The notes beneath the pieces were generated by a model. The model had not been told where the DNA came from, did no database searches, and saw nothing but the letters and a program-made list of their open reading frames with translations. A DNA stretch of 64,000 nt, from NCBI RefSeq assembly GCF_014202695.1, contig NZ_JACHHH010000002.1, positions 294,290-358,289 of the forward strand, given 5' to 3'. The first letter of the stretch is position 1, and each line of letters begins with the position of its first letter. Source of the DNA: Oribacterium sinus. GTDB taxonomy: Bacteria > Bacillota > Clostridia > Lachnospirales > Lachnospiraceae. Of this stretch, positions 8,547-17,545 are shown piece by piece. The translations under genes and the position numbers were made by a program.

Positions 8547-8571
8547 GGATCAGGAATAGGAGAGTTTGCAG

Positions 8572-10245
8572 GTGCAAAAGCTCAAGGAAATGTGGCAGAA
8601 TCTGTCTGCTAAATCAAAAAAATTATTAGGCATCATTGCGGGAATTACCGTAGTGGTTATTGCCGTTGCCGTCTTCCTCTTGGCAAGAGGGCAGAAAACC
8701 GAATATCAGACCCTGTTCTCTTCCTTAAGTCAGGGAGAGGCTCAGCAGATTGTTTCTCTTTTGCAGGAACAGAATGTCCCCTATCTCTATGACGGAAAGT
8801 CCGGAGCCTTAAAGGTGCCCTCCGAGTCTGTGGATACCTTAAGAGCACAGCTTTTGTCCAAGGGCTACCCGAAGTCGGGATTTGCTTACGACATGTATAT
8901 CGGAAACTCCGGTCTTATGACCACCGAGTCCGATAAAAAACAATATACCCTGTATGATTTACAGGATCGTTTGGGGGCGACCATTCGTCTATTTGACGGG
9001 GTGCGGGACGCCAAGGTGACGATCGCCGAGGGTACGGACCAGACCTACGCTATTGAAGAGGACAATCCCGTACAGGCCAGTGCCAGTGTGGTGGTGACCA
9101 TGGAGGAGGGACAGAGTCTTTCCGAAAAGAATGCGGAAGCCATTAAAAACCTTATTGCAAGGTCGGTAAAGGGAATGAACTTTACCAATGTTTCCGTATT
9201 TGATGCGGGTACCATGGAAGAGGTGGCAGCAGACGCAGGAGACAGTGCCAGCGGCTCCGGAACCAGTATGGCAAATCTGACCACCACGGTGGAAAACAAT
9301 ATTGCCAACAATATTAAACGGGTTTTGGGAAAGATTTACGGAGGAGAAAACCTGGCGGTTTCCGTAAAGGGAACCCTGAATATGGCGAAGCTGATTCAGG
9401 AGAACACCCAGTACACCGTACCGGAAAAAACGGAAGCAACAGATAAAAGAGGCTTACTGAGCAATGAGGAGGTGGCCGGGGAAAATGCCGGAAACAGCGG
9501 AGAAAACGCTGCCGGTGTTGCCGGGGCGGATGCCAATGCGGACACCCCAAGATACACCACCCAAAACGGAACGGCTACGACTACGGATAATTATTCCAAC
9601 TCCAGTGCTACCAGAGAGTGGCTTTACAATGTGCTAAAGGAGCAAAAAGAAATTGCTCCCGGTGTTTTGGAGGATGCTTCCGTGGCGATTGTCATCAATA
9701 CGGATGACAACAGTATTCCGGAAAGCGATTTGATTAACCTGGTGGCGGATGCTGCGGGAATCAAGCGGGATGAGGCGGCGGATAAGATTACTATTCTTCG
9801 TTCTCTGAATAAGACCGCGGTACAACAGACTACAGAGGAGAAGAAGCCGGCAGAAGAGCCTAAGACTCTCCTGAACCAGTTCCCGTTGTGGGCACTGATC
9901 GGAGCGGCGGTATCCGCATTCTTACTGATTTTGATTCTGTTGATTTTGATTCTTCGTGGAAGAAAGAAGAAGAAGCTGAAGAAGTTGGCACAGGAAGAAA
10001 TGGAAAATGCAGCAGCACTCAGTATAGAGCAGCCTACGGATGAAATTACACCGGTAGAGGAAGTTGATGAAGATGAGCTGACTGCTGAGGGCAAGATGGC
10101 TCACGGCATGAAGCTGAAGAAGAGTATCGGCGAATTTACGGATCAGAACCCGCAGGTAGTGGCAAAGCTTATTCAAAGCTGGATGAGAGAAGAGGAGCAA
10201 AACCTTGGCAGAAAACAGCACAGATCAACAAGAAAAACAAGCTAA
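8572..10245 (+). CDS. fliF: Flagellar MS-ring protein FliF
   Basis: MS-ring subunit in the cytoplasmic membrane (557 aa). TM1 is near residues 18-40, and the ring-building region begins at TEYQTLFSSLSQGEAQQIVSLL. The second TM is near 433-457 (LWALIGAAVSAFLLILILLI), and the cytoplasmic tail that binds FliG is at the end. A TTG at 8566 also opens the frame, but AGGAG at 8558-8562 is only 3 bases from it and 9 from the GTG at 8572, so GTG is chosen. The gene overlaps fliG by 41 bases. It is a normal FliF apart from a Gly/Ala/Asn-rich stretch near residues 300-340. Confidence 0.93.
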   Translation: MQKLKEMWQNLSAKSKKLLGIIAGITVVVIAVAVFLLARGQKTEYQTLFSSLSQGEAQQIVSLLQEQNVPYLYDGKSGALKVPSESVDTLRAQLLSKGYPKSGFAYDMYIGNSGLMTTESDKKQYTLYDLQDRLGATIRLFDGVRDAKVTIAEGTDQTYAIEEDNPVQASASVVVTMEEGQSLSEKNAEAIKNLIARSVKGMNFTNVSVFDAGTMEEVAADAGDSASGSGTSMANLTTTVENNIANNIKRVLGKIYGGENLAVSVKGTLNMAKLIQENTQYTVPEKTEATDKRGLLSNEEVAGENAGNSGENAAGVAGADANADTPRYTTQNGTATTTDNYSNSSATREWLYNVLKEQKEIAPGVLEDASVAIVINTDDNSIPESDLINLVADAAGIKRDEAADKITILRSLNKTAVQQTTEEKKPAEEPKTLLNQFPLWALIGAAVSAFLLILILLILILRGRKKKKLKKLAQEEMENAAALSIEQPTDEITPVEEVDEDELTAEGKMAHGMKLKKSIGEFTDQNPQVVAKLIQSWMREEEQNLGRKQHRSTRKTS

Positions 10246-11278
10246 CCCCATCGATGAAAATCAGGACTTTGTCCCAAAGCTTACAGGAAAACAAAAAGCT
10301 GCCCTTGTGGTGGTGTCCCTGGGCTCCGATCGTGCCTCCCAGATCTACAAGTATTTGGGGGAGCATGATATCGAGGAGTTAACCTTTGAGGTGGCAAAAA
10401 TGGGAAAAACCACCAACTCTATGGTGGAGACAACCTTGGATCAGTTCTACCGTCTTTGTCTTACCCATAAGATGATGACAGACGGCGGAATGGACTATGC
10501 CAAGGCGGTTTTGGAAAAGGCCTTCGGAGAATCCGCGGCCAAATCCCTTTTGGACAGAGTTTCCCAGACCTTGGCTTCCAAGCCCTTTAACTTCTTTGCA
10601 AAGGGAGATCCCAAGGCATTGTTATCCCTGCTTCAAAACGAGCGTCCTCAGGTTATCGCCCTGATTCTTTCCTATATGGAGTCTGAGCAGGCAGCCCAGA
10701 TTTTGGAGAACCTGCAGGAGGCAAAGCGCATTCCTACGGTTATGGCTATGGCAAAGATGGACAGAGTTTCCCCGGAAGCCATTTCCATCGTGGAAGAAGA
10801 GATGAAGCGGAAGTTCGATACCATTATCACCAGTGAAGACAACATGAATCTGGGTGGTATTGACTTCGTAGCGGATGTGATGAACCACATTGACAGAAGT
10901 AACGAAAAGAAGATTTTCGACGAGTTGGATGTTACCGACCCGGATCTTTCCGCAGATATTAAGGATAAGATGTTCGTCTTCGAGGATATCCTCACCATGG
11001 ACGACCGTTCTGTACAGAGATTTATCCGAGATTGTGACTCCAAGGATGTGGTATTCGCCTTGAAGACCGCAAATGAAGAGATGAAGCAGATCTTCTTCAA
11101 CAACATGTCCAAGCGTATGGCGGAAACTGTTAAGAGTGATATGGAGAACTCCAGAAATGTCCGCTTGAAGGATGTGGAAGAGGCACAGCAGCGTATTGTT
11201 AACCTGATTCGTCTTTTAGAGGATAAGGGAGAGGTAATCATTAATAAGGGAGGCGATGAAGACAATGTTCTCGTCTAA
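10205..11278 (+). CDS. fliG: Flagellar motor switch protein FliG
   Basis: C-ring protein (357 aa) that transmits torque between the stator and the MS-ring. It contains the KQKAALVVVSLG opening of the N-terminal domain, the middle domain with ERPQVIALILSYM, and the charged C-terminal domain (FVFEDILTMDDRSVQRFIRDCD). The start is a TTG at 10205 with AGGAG at 10193-10197 (spacing 7), inside the end of fliF, suggesting coupled translation. It is ~20 residues longer than usual at the N-terminus, with a Gln/Asn-rich leader. Confidence 0.94.
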   Translation: MAENSTDQQEKQANPIDENQDFVPKLTGKQKAALVVVSLGSDRASQIYKYLGEHDIEELTFEVAKMGKTTNSMVETTLDQFYRLCLTHKMMTDGGMDYAKAVLEKAFGESAAKSLLDRVSQTLASKPFNFFAKGDPKALLSLLQNERPQVIALILSYMESEQAAQILENLQEAKRIPTVMAMAKMDRVSPEAISIVEEEMKRKFDTIITSEDNMNLGGIDFVADVMNHIDRSNEKKIFDELDVTDPDLSADIKDKMFVFEDILTMDDRSVQRFIRDCDSKDVVFALKTANEEMKQIFFNNMSKRMAETVKSDMENSRNVRLKDVEEAQQRIVNLIRLLEDKGEVIINKGGDEDNVLV

Positions 11279-12080
11279 AAAAGTGATTCGCTCGGCTAGC
11301 AATAGCCAGCTTTCCTCCTTTTTAGAGACCTTGGAAGAGCCGGAAGAAATTCAAGAGGAGGAGATGGAAGAATTTGCTTCCTCCGAAGATAAAGAAGAGG
11401 AGGAAGAGCCGGTAGATGCTCTTCCTCTTCCGGAAACAAAGGCAGAGGACCCCTACCATGAGACCTTGCTGCATTTGGCTTTGGAAAAAGCCCAGAGAAT
11501 TATGGATGCGGCGGAAAAGGAAGCTAAGCTTTTAAAGGAAAAGGCGGAGGAAGAGGGCTATCAGGCCGGTTTTCAAAAGGGCTTAGAGGCAGGAAAGGCG
11601 GAGGCCGAGGAGAAGGTAATGGAAGAGCATGCGGAGGAAATGGAAAATTTCCGTATGGACATGAACCGGTGCCTTCGTATGGTAGAGGATGCGAAAACGG
11701 AGCGCCTTTACCGTTATATGGATGAATTAAAGGATGTGGCTATTGCGGTGGCGGAAAAGGTTATTTTGGTAAGCCTCCGTTCCTCCGGAGAAGTTATTCG
11801 AAGAATGATTTTAAAAGAGGCGGAGCGTATCAAGAAGACTGCATGGCTAAAAATACATATTGACCGTCTGGATTATGAAATGCTGGTGGAGACTGACGGA
11901 GATGTGGCCAATGAATTAAGCCAGATTTCCGACAACATCAAGTTTGTGATTGTGGAGAAGGAGGAACCGGGAAAACTGATTCTGGAAACTCCGGATGAGA
12001 TTGTGGATGCCAGCATCGACACCCAGATGGAAAATTTAAGGGAGAGATTGGGACGATTGGATGCCCAAGAGAGTGAGTAA
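11265..12080 (+). CDS. fliH: Flagellar export ATPase regulator FliH
   Basis: FliH (271 aa) binds and restrains the export ATPase FliI. It has an acidic N-terminal stretch (residues ~20-65, Glu-rich), then a long helical region with EAEEKVMEEHAEEMENFRMDMN, then the FliH C-terminal fold. An ATG at 11256 is in frame, but AAGGGAGG at 11246-11253 is only 2 bases before it and 11 before 11265, so 11265 is preferred. It overlaps fliG by 14 bases and fliI follows after 3. Confidence 0.88.
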   Translation: MFSSKKVIRSASNSQLSSFLETLEEPEEIQEEEMEEFASSEDKEEEEEPVDALPLPETKAEDPYHETLLHLALEKAQRIMDAAEKEAKLLKEKAEEEGYQAGFQKGLEAGKAEAEEKVMEEHAEEMENFRMDMNRCLRMVEDAKTERLYRYMDELKDVAIAVAEKVILVSLRSSGEVIRRMILKEAERIKKTAWLKIHIDRLDYEMLVETDGDVANELSQISDNIKFVIVEKEEPGKLILETPDEIVDASIDTQMENLRERLGRLDAQESE

Positions 12081-12083
12081 GGG

Positions 12084-13394
12084 ATGTATGAAAATATTCT
12101 TTCCACGATTAAGAAGATGGATACTGTGGAGAATATCGGAAAAATCGAGAATATCGTAGGAATGTCTATGGAAGCCTCCGGTACCGGAAAGTCCAGTATC
12201 GGAGATATTTGCATGATTTATAGTGATGAGACGGAAAGCCAGGTGGCCGCGGAAGTCGTGGGCTTCAAGGGAGACCGGGTACAGCTTATGACCTATAAGA
12301 CCTCTGTGGGCATCACATCAGGCGCCTTTGTACGGAATACAAGAAGGCGCCTTCGTGTTCCTGTGGGGGATTTTTTGAAGGGCAGAATCATTGATGCCCA
12401 GGGAAATCCCATGGATGGGGGGGAACCCTTTCCGGAGAGCGATTTCTATACCGTGAACAATTCCTATATGAACCCTTTGGATAGACCGCCTATTCGAGAG
12501 AGACTGCACTTCGGAATTAAGGCCATTGACGGCTTAAACACCGTAGGTAAGGGACAGCGTATCGGCATCTTCGCCGGATCCGGAGTAGGTAAGTCCACTC
12601 TGATGGGCATGATTGCCAGAAATGTTAAGACAGATATAAACGTCATCGCCCTTGTGGGAGAGCGTGGACGAGAAATTTTGGAATTCGTGGAAAAGGACAT
12701 GGGAGAAGAGGGAATGAAGCGTACCGTACTGGTGGTGGCAACCTCCGACCAGCCTGCCATGCTTCGTTTAAAAGCCCCACTTGTGGCCACAACCATTGCG
12801 GAATATTTCCGGGACAGGGGCATGGATGTGCTTTTAATGATGGACTCCTTAACCCGTTTTGCCATGGCCCAAAGAGAAATCGGTCTGGCCACCGGAGAAC
12901 CTCCTATCGCAAGAGGCTATACTCCCTCGATTTATGCGGAGTTCCCCCGTTTACTGGAGCGGGCGGGCGCCTTTAAGAAGGGCTCCATCACCGGCGTTTA
13001 TACCGTGCTGGTGGAAGGAGACGACACCAACGAGCCCATTGCGGATACGGTCCGCGGTATCCTGGACGGACATATTGTGCTGTCCCGTGCACTGGCTGCG
13101 GAAAACCATTATCCTGCTATCGACATCGGTATGAGCATCTCCCGATTGATGGCGGAGCTGGTATCCCAGGAGCACAAAAAATATGCCAGTAGAATGAGAA
13201 ATACTCTGGGACTTTACCAAAAAAATGCGGATCTTATCGCTATCGGTGCTTATAAAAAGGGCACGGATCCCAAGCTGGATGAGGCTGTAGATAAGTACCC
13301 CGCCATCAATGATTTCTTGATGCAGGGAACAGGAGAAGCATTTTCTTACGAAGATACGGTTATGCAAATGAAGGAAATTACCGATATTGGATAA
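12084..13394 (+). CDS. fliI: Flagellum-specific export ATPase FliI
   Basis: Type III export ATPase (436 aa), related to the F1 beta subunit. Walker A is at about residues 162-173 (GIFAGSGVGKST), the catalytic/Walker B region is VLLMMDSLTRFAMAQREI, and the family stretch RGYTPSIYAEFPRLLERAG follows. ADTVRGILDGHIVLSRALA is also intact. No loss of key residues was seen. It lies between fliH and fliJ in the conserved order. Confidence 0.96.
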   Translation: MYENILSTIKKMDTVENIGKIENIVGMSMEASGTGKSSIGDICMIYSDETESQVAAEVVGFKGDRVQLMTYKTSVGITSGAFVRNTRRRLRVPVGDFLKGRIIDAQGNPMDGGEPFPESDFYTVNNSYMNPLDRPPIRERLHFGIKAIDGLNTVGKGQRIGIFAGSGVGKSTLMGMIARNVKTDINVIALVGERGREILEFVEKDMGEEGMKRTVLVVATSDQPAMLRLKAPLVATTIAEYFRDRGMDVLLMMDSLTRFAMAQREIGLATGEPPIARGYTPSIYAEFPRLLERAGAFKKGSITGVYTVLVEGDDTNEPIADTVRGILDGHIVLSRALAAENHYPAIDIGMSISRLMAELVSQEHKKYASRMRNTLGLYQKNADLIAIGAYKKGTDPKLDEAVDKYPAINDFLMQGTGEAFSYEDTVMQMKEITDIG

Positions 13395-13433
13395 GGCAAT
13401 TAAATTTTAAGATGCAGAAAGGCGGGAACCAAA

Positions 13434-13871
13434 TTGAAAAAATTCAAGTACAGTTTGGAAACAGTCTATCAATTTAAGCTTCAAGTCTTAGACAAGGTGA
13501 AGGAAGAGTATGCCATTAAGCAGCAGGAAGTTTTGAATCAGCAAAGTCTGATCAATCGCCTTCAGGAAGAGTTGTTTCACTACGAAGAGGAATTTGAGCG
13601 GGTGAAGCAGGAAGGTGCTTCCATTGAAACCATTATGATGTATGTCAATGGCATCGAGCGAATGGAAAAACGTATAGGGAAAGAGAAAGATGAGCTTATC
13701 CGACGTACCGTTATTGCCGAAGAAAAGAAGAGAGAGGTGATTAAGGCCAACGTAGACACCAATGCCTTCGAGAAACTTAAGGAGAAAAAGCTTGAGGAGT
13801 ATCGTGTTCAAGGACAGAAGGCAGAGGAACAGTTTATCGAGGAATTCGTCTCTCACGCAATGAAGGCATAG
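13434..13871 (+). CDS. fliJ: Flagellar export protein FliJ
   Basis: Small coiled-coil protein (145 aa) that works with FliI as a chaperone escort and as the stalk-like activator of the export gate. It is nearly all charged helix (KKFKYSLETVYQFKLQVLDKVKEE at the start, split by heptads). The start is a TTG at 13434 with AAAGGCGGG upstream; no ATG fits as well. The assignment rests on composition, size and its place between fliI and fliK. Confidence 0.85.
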   Translation: MKKFKYSLETVYQFKLQVLDKVKEEYAIKQQEVLNQQSLINRLQEELFHYEEEFERVKQEGASIETIMMYVNGIERMEKRIGKEKDELIRRTVIAEEKKREVIKANVDTNAFEKLKEKKLEEYRVQGQKAEEQFIEEFVSHAMKA

Positions 13872-13885
13872 GTACAGGAGAGTAT

Positions 13886-15133
13886 ATGGCAGAGATGACA
13901 ATTCAAAAAAGTCAAGCCTTTCCCGTTGGAAAAGACTTAAACAAGGGGAAGTCCTTGGAAGACAACAAAGCTTCCCTTGACTTTAATGCGTTTCTTCGCT
14001 CCTCCAAAGAGGATACAGTGAAGAATGAGGGAGACAGAAAGAACAAATCCCAAGAAAACAGTGAGAAAAAAACAGAACAGAACAGTATAGAAAAAGACCC
14101 GAAGGAAGCAAAGCTTCAAAAGGGAGAGAAGAAGACAGAAAAGAAAGAGACAAAGACCGAGGAGCAGGACAGCTTACAGGGAGAGAAGGCGGCAAGCCTG
14201 GTTTCCGAAAAGCAGCTTCTATTCCAAAAAGATCAGTTGATGGCAGACATCAAGATTGCGGTCGAGGAAGGTGCTGTTGATGCGGTTTCCGACCTTACGG
14301 CAGTAGCTGAACCGGTATCCATTCCGCTTACAGAAGAAAGCGCGCTTGTTACCGTTCTTCCTGAAGTAAAGGAAGAGACTACGGCCTTAGCGGATAATGC
14401 TACAAAAAAGGATTTTTCCGATTTCTTACAGGAAGATTCTAAGGACGCAAAAGACACTAAGACTGTAGAGCTCAAAGAAGGAGCTTCCCCGGTGGGGGAC
14501 AAGTCCCTTGTGGAAGCGCCTAAGGAGGAAAATATCATTCCTTCTCAGCGTTTGGAAGAGAAGCTTTCTCAAAGAGTAGAAGAGAAGAAGTCCGGAAAAG
14601 AGGAAAAGCTCGACAAAGTGGATGGGCATGCCGGACAACAGATTTCCTTACCGGGAAGTCAGGAAAAGCTTTCAGAGTCGGTTAATGCACCGGTTCGGGA
14701 AGAAGCCGTGTTACATAGCTCTGAAGCGAAGCTTCCGGAGGATGTGGCGGAGTTCTTATCCAATAAGGCGGAACTTCAGCATGGCGAAATTAAGATTGAG
14801 TTAGAACCCAGAAATCTTGGACAAATTACCGTAAAAGTCAACTACAGCGGCGGCAAGGCAAACATTGTCATTACCGCGGAAAATCCCAAGACCTTGCATC
14901 TTTTACAGACCGGTGCTGAGGATATGGGAAGAATCCTGGAGCAAAAAACAGGAGAACTCACCAAGATTGTGGTACAGGAGGAGCAGCATGCTCCGAGTTT
15001 CCAGCAGCAGGGACAATCCAATTCCGAGAATAAAGAGGAAGCGGAGCGTCGGCAGAGGGAACAACAGGAACGGGCGCAGCAGGACAATGCAGAAGGCTTC
15101 CTGCAAAGAATGCGTTTAGGACTAGCCCAATAA
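13886..15133 (+). CDS. fliK: Flagellar hook-length control protein FliK
   Basis: Hook-length ruler and export switch protein (415 aa). Residues 1-280 are low-complexity and Lys/Glu-rich, as is usual for the ruler part. Residues ~285-370 contain the conserved Flg_hook domain (ELQHGEIKIELEPRNLGQ, then KANIVITAENPKTLHLL), which interacts with FlhB. The tail is Gln/Glu/Arg-rich. It is located directly before flgD and flgE, as in other Firmicutes. Confidence 0.9.
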   Translation: MAEMTIQKSQAFPVGKDLNKGKSLEDNKASLDFNAFLRSSKEDTVKNEGDRKNKSQENSEKKTEQNSIEKDPKEAKLQKGEKKTEKKETKTEEQDSLQGEKAASLVSEKQLLFQKDQLMADIKIAVEEGAVDAVSDLTAVAEPVSIPLTEESALVTVLPEVKEETTALADNATKKDFSDFLQEDSKDAKDTKTVELKEGASPVGDKSLVEAPKEENIIPSQRLEEKLSQRVEEKKSGKEEKLDKVDGHAGQQISLPGSQEKLSESVNAPVREEAVLHSSEAKLPEDVAEFLSNKAELQHGEIKIELEPRNLGQITVKVNYSGGKANIVITAENPKTLHLLQTGAEDMGRILEQKTGELTKIVVQEEQHAPSFQQQGQSNSENKEEAERRQREQQERAQQDNAEGFLQRMRLGLAQ

Positions 15134-15142
15134 GGAGAAGAT

Positions 15143-15994
15143 ATGGCAGAAATTCAAGGTGTTTCTTCCGCAACCAGTCCCTATGAAAAGGCGACTTACA
15201 GTGCGAAGTCAAACGATAAAAATACATTATCCATCGAGAGCTACTTTAAGCTCTTGTCCGCCCAGCTTGCAAACCAGGACATGACCAGTCCTATGGACAA
15301 CAGCGAGATGATGGCGCAGATGACACAGATGGCCATGGTACAAAGCTTAGGAACCATGACTACCAATATGAAGCAGGAAATGGCTTTGACCAAAACCAGC
15401 TATTTGGCAGGTTTAATCGGTAAGGAGGTTTCCGCAAAGGTTCCGGAGGCGGAGCAAAAAGCAAAACCCGATGCGCCTAAGGAAAAATCCGGCGTAATTG
15501 CTTCCGTAAACCTTACGGGAGATGAACCCAGCTTCCGTTTACAGGGAGATGTTACAGACTATCCTTTGGAAAGTCTTTTGATGGTACGTCAGGCAGGAGC
15601 TGCTTCGGAAAGCTCTACTACCGGTTCTGCTGTAACAGTAACCGGCACAGGCACAACAGCACCCGGCGCAAGTACAACAGCACCCGGTGCAACAAGCTCC
15701 ACAAGCGGCAGCACAGCCAGCCCTTCCGCAGCAACAGCAGGAAGTGCTACAGCGGCAGCTGCAGCTTCTACTGTCGGTGCAGGTGCAGCAGGAACAACAG
15801 GCAGTGCCTCTACAGCAAGCCCTGCAACAGGCAGCGCTTCTGTACCCGCAACAACAGGAACAACAGCTAGCGCCAATCCGGCAGGAAGCTCCGTTCCCCC
15901 TGCGGTAGCATCAAGCAGTGCAAGCTCCTCCGAGGTAGGCCCCCATGTGGCTATCCTTGAAAGAGAAGCGGCAGCTCACTCTGCAAGCAATTAG
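15143..15994 (+). CDS. flgD: Hook-capping protein FlgD with Ala/Thr/Ser-rich tail
   Basis: Scaffold for hook assembly (283 aa). The N-terminal FlgD motif is clear (SIESYFKLLSAQLANQDMTSP, followed by NSEMMAQMTQMAMVQSLGTM). A short remnant of the usual C-terminal domain is seen (GVIASVNLTGDEPSFRLQG). Residues ~150-262 are almost only Ala, Thr, Ser, Gly, Pro and Val, with repeats of the GTTAPGA/GSAS type. Such a tail is not part of canonical FlgD. The DNA there is rich in GCA/ACA, so alternative frames stay open; these are shadows. It ends 129 bases before flgE. Confidence 0.87.
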   Translation: MAEIQGVSSATSPYEKATYSAKSNDKNTLSIESYFKLLSAQLANQDMTSPMDNSEMMAQMTQMAMVQSLGTMTTNMKQEMALTKTSYLAGLIGKEVSAKVPEAEQKAKPDAPKEKSGVIASVNLTGDEPSFRLQGDVTDYPLESLLMVRQAGAASESSTTGSAVTVTGTGTTAPGASTTAPGATSSTSGSTASPSAATAGSATAAAAASTVGAGAAGTTGSASTASPATGSASVPATTGTTASANPAGSSVPPAVASSSASSSEVGPHVAILEREAAAHSASN

Positions 15995-16020
15995 AATTAA
16001 AATTTAATTTTTATTTCTTT

Positions 16021-16047
16021 TATAGATTTGAGAAACTTAGCCGATAA
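16021..16047 (+). promoter_or_regulatory. Sigma-28 promoter of flgE, inside an inverted repeat
   Basis: TATA (16021-16024), 15-base spacer, GCCGATAA (16040-16047). The -10 is essentially consensus for FliA/SigD sigma factors. ATTTGAGAAACTTA (16025-16038) and TAAGTTTCAAAT (16055-16066) form an inverted repeat flanking the -10, and GCGCAAAAAGCGC at 16067-16079 is a small hairpin in the leader. Confidence 0.7.
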
Positions 16048-16123
16048 TAAGGAGTAAGTTTCAAATGCGCAAAAAGCGCCATTCATTTTTCAAACTCACC
16101 AGTTGAGGAAAGGACAAGAATAT

Positions 16124-17143
16124 ATGTTAAGAGCAATGGATTCTGCAGTAGCAGGTTTGAGAGCACATCAGAACAAGTTAGACGTTATCGGTAACAACAT
16201 CGCCAATGTTAACACTTTCGGATTTAAGTCTCAGGGATATAGCTTTAAGGATACAATGTATCAGACATCCAGTACTTCTTCAGGAGGAAAGCAGGAAGCC
16301 AGCGGTAATGCTACCATCGGTGGTGCAAACCCCGCTCAGTACGGATACGGTTCCTTAACCGGGTCAATTGCCACTGACTTTACTTCCAGTACACCATCCT
16401 ATGTGGGAGGCTTCAATGCTTCCATCAACGGATCCGGATTCTTTGTAACCAGCGCATCCAATAAGGAAGTTACCCTGGATCCTGCAAATACAAAGACCAC
16501 AACCGCAGAGATGAAGAAGAACAACTTTGCATACACCCGTGTAGGTCAGTTCTCTGTAGATGCAAACGGATATATTGTAGATGCAAACCACAACTTCGTA
16601 TACGGCTTCCAGCCTGACTCTTTGACAGAGCCTACCAAGTACGGAGACGGCGGAAAGAAGCTGGTTGCCCTTCGTGCACCTGCAGCTGACAATACCGGAG
16701 CGGTAGCTTTAACCGGTAGCCCTGTATTTACAGGTTTTGCAGCACAGCTTAAGTCCGTAGAAATCGGTGCAGACGGAATTGTTAAGGGAATTATCGATAA
16801 TAAGACTCCGGGAACCGGTGGAGCACCTGCACAGGTTACATCCACATCCATCGTTTTAGGAAAGGTAGCAGTTGCTTCCTTCCAGAACCAGGAAGGTTTG
16901 ACCAAGGCGGGAAACAACACCTTTAATGCAGGAGTAGGAGATAACACAGGATACATTTCCGCAACCATGCCCGGTGAGGGTTCCACCCCTACCTTGATGG
17001 CCGGATATTTGGAAGCATCCAACGTTGACTTGGCAAAGGAATTCTCTGACATGATTACCACACAGAGAGGTTTCCAGGCTAACTCCAAGATCATTACCGT
17101 ATCTGATGAAGTTCTTCAGGAACTGGTAAATATGAAGAGATAA
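16124..17143 (+). CDS. flgE: Flagellar hook protein FlgE
   Basis: Hook subunit (339 aa). It has the rod/hook N-terminal signature (AVAGLRAHQNKLDVIGNNIANVNT in two parts, then FGFKS) and the C-terminal coiled coil (SNVDLAKEFSDMITTQRGFQANSK). The frame opens at 16103, but AGGAAAGGA at 16106-16114 puts the start at ATG 16124 (spacing 9), giving MLRAMDSAVAGLRAHQ. It is a compact FlgE. It has its own sigma-28-type promoter, so hook protein can be made separately from the fliE transcript. Confidence 0.95.
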   Translation: MLRAMDSAVAGLRAHQNKLDVIGNNIANVNTFGFKSQGYSFKDTMYQTSSTSSGGKQEASGNATIGGANPAQYGYGSLTGSIATDFTSSTPSYVGGFNASINGSGFFVTSASNKEVTLDPANTKTTTAEMKKNNFAYTRVGQFSVDANGYIVDANHNFVYGFQPDSLTEPTKYGDGGKKLVALRAPAADNTGAVALTGSPVFTGFAAQLKSVEIGADGIVKGIIDNKTPGTGGAPAQVTSTSIVLGKVAVASFQNQEGLTKAGNNTFNAGVGDNTGYISATMPGEGSTPTLMAGYLEASNVDLAKEFSDMITTQRGFQANSKIITVSDEVLQELVNMKR

Positions 17144-17261
17144 AACATAAGCTAAGGCTTTCCTGAGTTGGAAAACAGAATAGATTGCTTCTGAAAAGAA
17201 GAAAAATCCATTTCCAACAAAGGAAGGCTTCTGCTGTGTAAGTAGACGAAAGGAGGAAATC

Positions 17262-17507
17262 ATGATACGCCTAACAAAATTAAACGGGGAAGAAGTGTTT
17301 TTGAATTATTTTCAAATCCTTTACATTCGCCGCATTCCGGAAACCAAGGTAAAGCTGGCAAACGGAGATTTCTATCTGGTAAGAGATAGTGTGGAGTCAA
17401 TTATTGAACAGGTTCAGGGTTTCCTAAGAAAGTGTCTTACTTTTGAGGATAAATTTCATGAGGGAGAAGACGTACATGAAATTAAGGGGAAAGAAAGAGA
17501 AGCTTAG
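17262..17507 (+). CDS. flbD: FlbD family flagellar protein
   Basis: 81-aa protein of the FlbD (SwrD) family found next to motA in Firmicutes and spirochaetes. It begins MIRLTKLNGEEVFLNYFQILYIRRIPETKV in two parts, the diagnostic pattern of the family, which is linked to swarming torque in Bacillus. SD AAAGGAGG is just upstream. The C-terminus is Lys/Glu-rich. It lies 38 bases before motA. Confidence 0.88.
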   Translation: MIRLTKLNGEEVFLNYFQILYIRRIPETKVKLANGDFYLVRDSVESIIEQVQGFLRKCLTFEDKFHEGEDVHEIKGKEREA

Positions 17508-17545
17508 GAAGAGCGAGTAGGAAGCAAGGAGGCTAGTCAATAAGT

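Noticed and set aside
15687..15908. Gln-rich ORF inside flgD
   Set aside because: Shadow frame of the GCA/ACA repeats in the FlgD tail.
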